Source of the DNA: Pararhodobacter zhoushanensis
GTDB taxonomy: Bacteria > Pseudomonadota > Alphaproteobacteria > Rhodobacterales > Rhodobacteraceae
DNA: 64,000 nt
Direction of reading: 5' to 3'
Assembly (NCBI RefSeq): GCF_025949695.1
Contig: NZ_JAPDFL010000001.1
Location: forward strand, 4,359,865-4,423,864
The notes beneath the pieces were generated by a model. That model saw only the letters and a list, made by a program, of their open reading frames with translations, was not told the origin of the DNA and ran no database searches. The first letter of the stretch is position 1. Each line of letters starts with the position of its first letter. A program made the translations under genes and the position numbers. Positions 63,151-64,000 of this stretch are shown here, piece by piece.

Positions 63151-63237
63151 TCAAAGCCCGAGCGCGGGCGCGGTGGCGGGAAGCAGGGCGAAGAACGCGC
63201 CGAGCAGACCGGCGATGAGAACGAGAAGCTTGTCCAT
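63151..63237 (-). CDS. 28-residue hydrophobic peptide
   Basis: The ATG at 63237 follows AGAGGG at 5 bases and opens MDKLLVLIAGLLGAFFALLP followed by ATAPALGL and a stop. It is one short membrane helix after Met-Asp-Lys, like known small membrane proteins. It ends 21 bases before the META-domain gene start, so the two could share a transcript. Without conservation data it remains a candidate. Confidence 0.45.
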   Translation of the reverse strand: MDKLLVLIAGLLGAFFALLPATAPALGL

Positions 63238-63290
63238 AGTGACCCTCTGATGGCTGGCCCTTCGCGGGCGTTCAAAGGTCAGTCGCGCCA

Positions 63291-63328
63291 GCAAAAGCCC
63301 CGGTTCAATCAAGAACCGGGGCTTTTGC
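63291..63328 (-). terminator. Rho-independent terminator of the amidotransferase-like hydrolase gene
   Basis: GCAAAAGCCCCGGTTC (63291-63306) and GAACCGGGGCTTTTGC (63313-63328) form a perfect 16-bp stem with a 6-base loop. It lies 22 bases past the stop of the minus-strand gene at 63351. Confidence 0.85.
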
Positions 63329-63350
63329 AAAAAACCGCAAAACGGCGGTG

Positions 63351-64000
63351 TCAGGCGTTGACGCTGGCCCAGGCGCGCAGGGCCTCGCCAAAGGCGGCGA
63401 AGAGCGGGCGGGACACGGGATCACCGGCGGCGTTGTATTCGGGGTGCCACTGCACCGACAGGGTGAAGCCGGGCGCATCCTTGACATAGAGCGCCTCGGG
63501 CGTGCCATCGGGGGCATAGCCGTCGATGACGATGCGCGCGCCGGGCGTCTTGATCCCCTGCCCGTGAAGCGTGTTGGTCATCACCTCGGTCGCGCCGAGC
63601 AGTTTGTGGAACGGCCCGCCCTCGGTCAGCGTCACGATGTGGCGCAGGGCGAATTTCGCCTCAAGCGTGCCATCGGGGGGCATGCGGTGGTTCATGCGGC
63701 CCGGCAGATCGCGGATCTCAGGGTAAAGCGAGCCGCCCATGGCCACGTTGACCTCCTGAAAACCACGGCAGACGCCAAAGAACGGCTGCCCGCGCTCGAC
63801 GCAGGCGCGCACCAGCGGCAGGGTGATCGCATCCCGGCAGCGGTCAAAGGTGCCGTGCGCGGGGGTTTCGGCCTCGCCGTATTCCTCGGGGTGGACGTTG
63901 GGCCGACCGCCGGTCAGCAGGAAACCGTCGCAGGTTTCGAGCAGTTCGGCGACCGAGACAAAGCGCGGATCGGCCGGGATCAGCATCGGGATCGCCTCGG
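63351..64000 (-). CDS. puuD: Gamma-glutamyl-gamma-aminobutyrate hydrolase family protein (cut by right edge)
   Basis: Class I glutamine-amidotransferase-like hydrolases of this family release GABA from gamma-glutamyl-GABA in putrescine breakdown, or act on similar peptides. The visible part covers the last 216 residues or so. FLLTGGRPNVHPEEY comes first, the nucleophile Cys is in FFGVCRGFQEVNVAMGG, and the His-Glu pair is in SVQWHPEYNA. The frame stays open to base 64000 (EAIPMLIPADPRF), so the ATG at 63986 is internal and the N-terminus lies outside. The symbol is by family only. Confidence 0.85.
   Translation of the reverse strand, partial: EAIPMLIPADPRFVSVAELLETCDGFLLTGGRPNVHPEEYGEAETPAHGTFDRCRDAITLPLVRACVERGQPFFGVCRGFQEVNVAMGGSLYPEIRDLPGRMNHRMPPDGTLEAKFALRHIVTLTEGGPFHKLLGATEVMTNTLHGQGIKTPGARIVIDGYAPDGTPEALYVKDAPGFTLSVQWHPEYNAAGDPVSRPLFAAFGEALRAWASVNA

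Overview
The window is chromosomal DNA of high G+C content (about 65-68% in most genes). It comes from an alphaproteobacterium of the Rhodobacterales (Rhodobacter/Paracoccaceae type). Three things point there: the ribosomal/RNA polymerase block, the accD-folC pair, and above all the ccoNOQP-ccoGHIS cluster beside a universal stress protein, fnrL and an anaerobic hemN. The species cannot be fixed from this sequence.

Layout. 1-6600 (minus strand) is the secE-nusG-rplK-rplA-rplJ-rplL-rpoB block, with rpoB cut by the left edge. 6967-7739 holds a LysE-type exporter and tRNA-Trp. 8010-10725 is coaBC-dut-moeB-like. 10833-23719 is mostly housekeeping: slt, dapA, folC, accD, tag, nnrU, an orphan LuxR-type response regulator and gpsA. 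23812-33966 is metabolic: pncB (frameshifted), an SDR, an agmatinase-family ureohydrolase, glpK, nudC, a cpdB-like gene (frameshifted) and rpiB. 34040-35135 is a small low-GC insert carrying one abortive-infection gene between two REP-like hairpins. 35131-43196 is a catabolic block: LysR regulator, amidase, TRAP transporter and a dimethylglycine-dehydrogenase-like flavoprotein. 43339-44295 is a divergent panC. 44488-53130 is sodB, ccoS (frameshifted), ccoI, ccoH, ccoG, ccoP, ccoQ, ccoO and ccoN. 53366-62265 runs from the Usp gene to fnrL and hemN, with a second cpdB between. The right end has a META-domain secreted protein, a 28-residue membrane peptide and a truncated class I amidotransferase-like hydrolase.

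How it works together. The micro-oxic respiration genes form a visible FnrL regulon. FNR-type boxes (TTGAT-N4-ATCAA and one-base variants) lie upstream of ccoG, between ccoN and the Usp gene (two boxes), and between fnrL and hemN. CcoNOQP is the cbb3 oxidase, CcoGHIS its copper-delivery and assembly factors, and HemN makes haem without oxygen.

Most striking non-coding structure. A composite palindromic element occurs six times. Every copy lies between the 3' ends of convergent genes and all six have the same orientation. Its first hairpin keeps its stem through paired base changes. Three conserved genes (pncB, cpdB, ccoS) are each broken by one base in or beside a homopolymer run, a pattern that suggests sequencing error as much as real decay.
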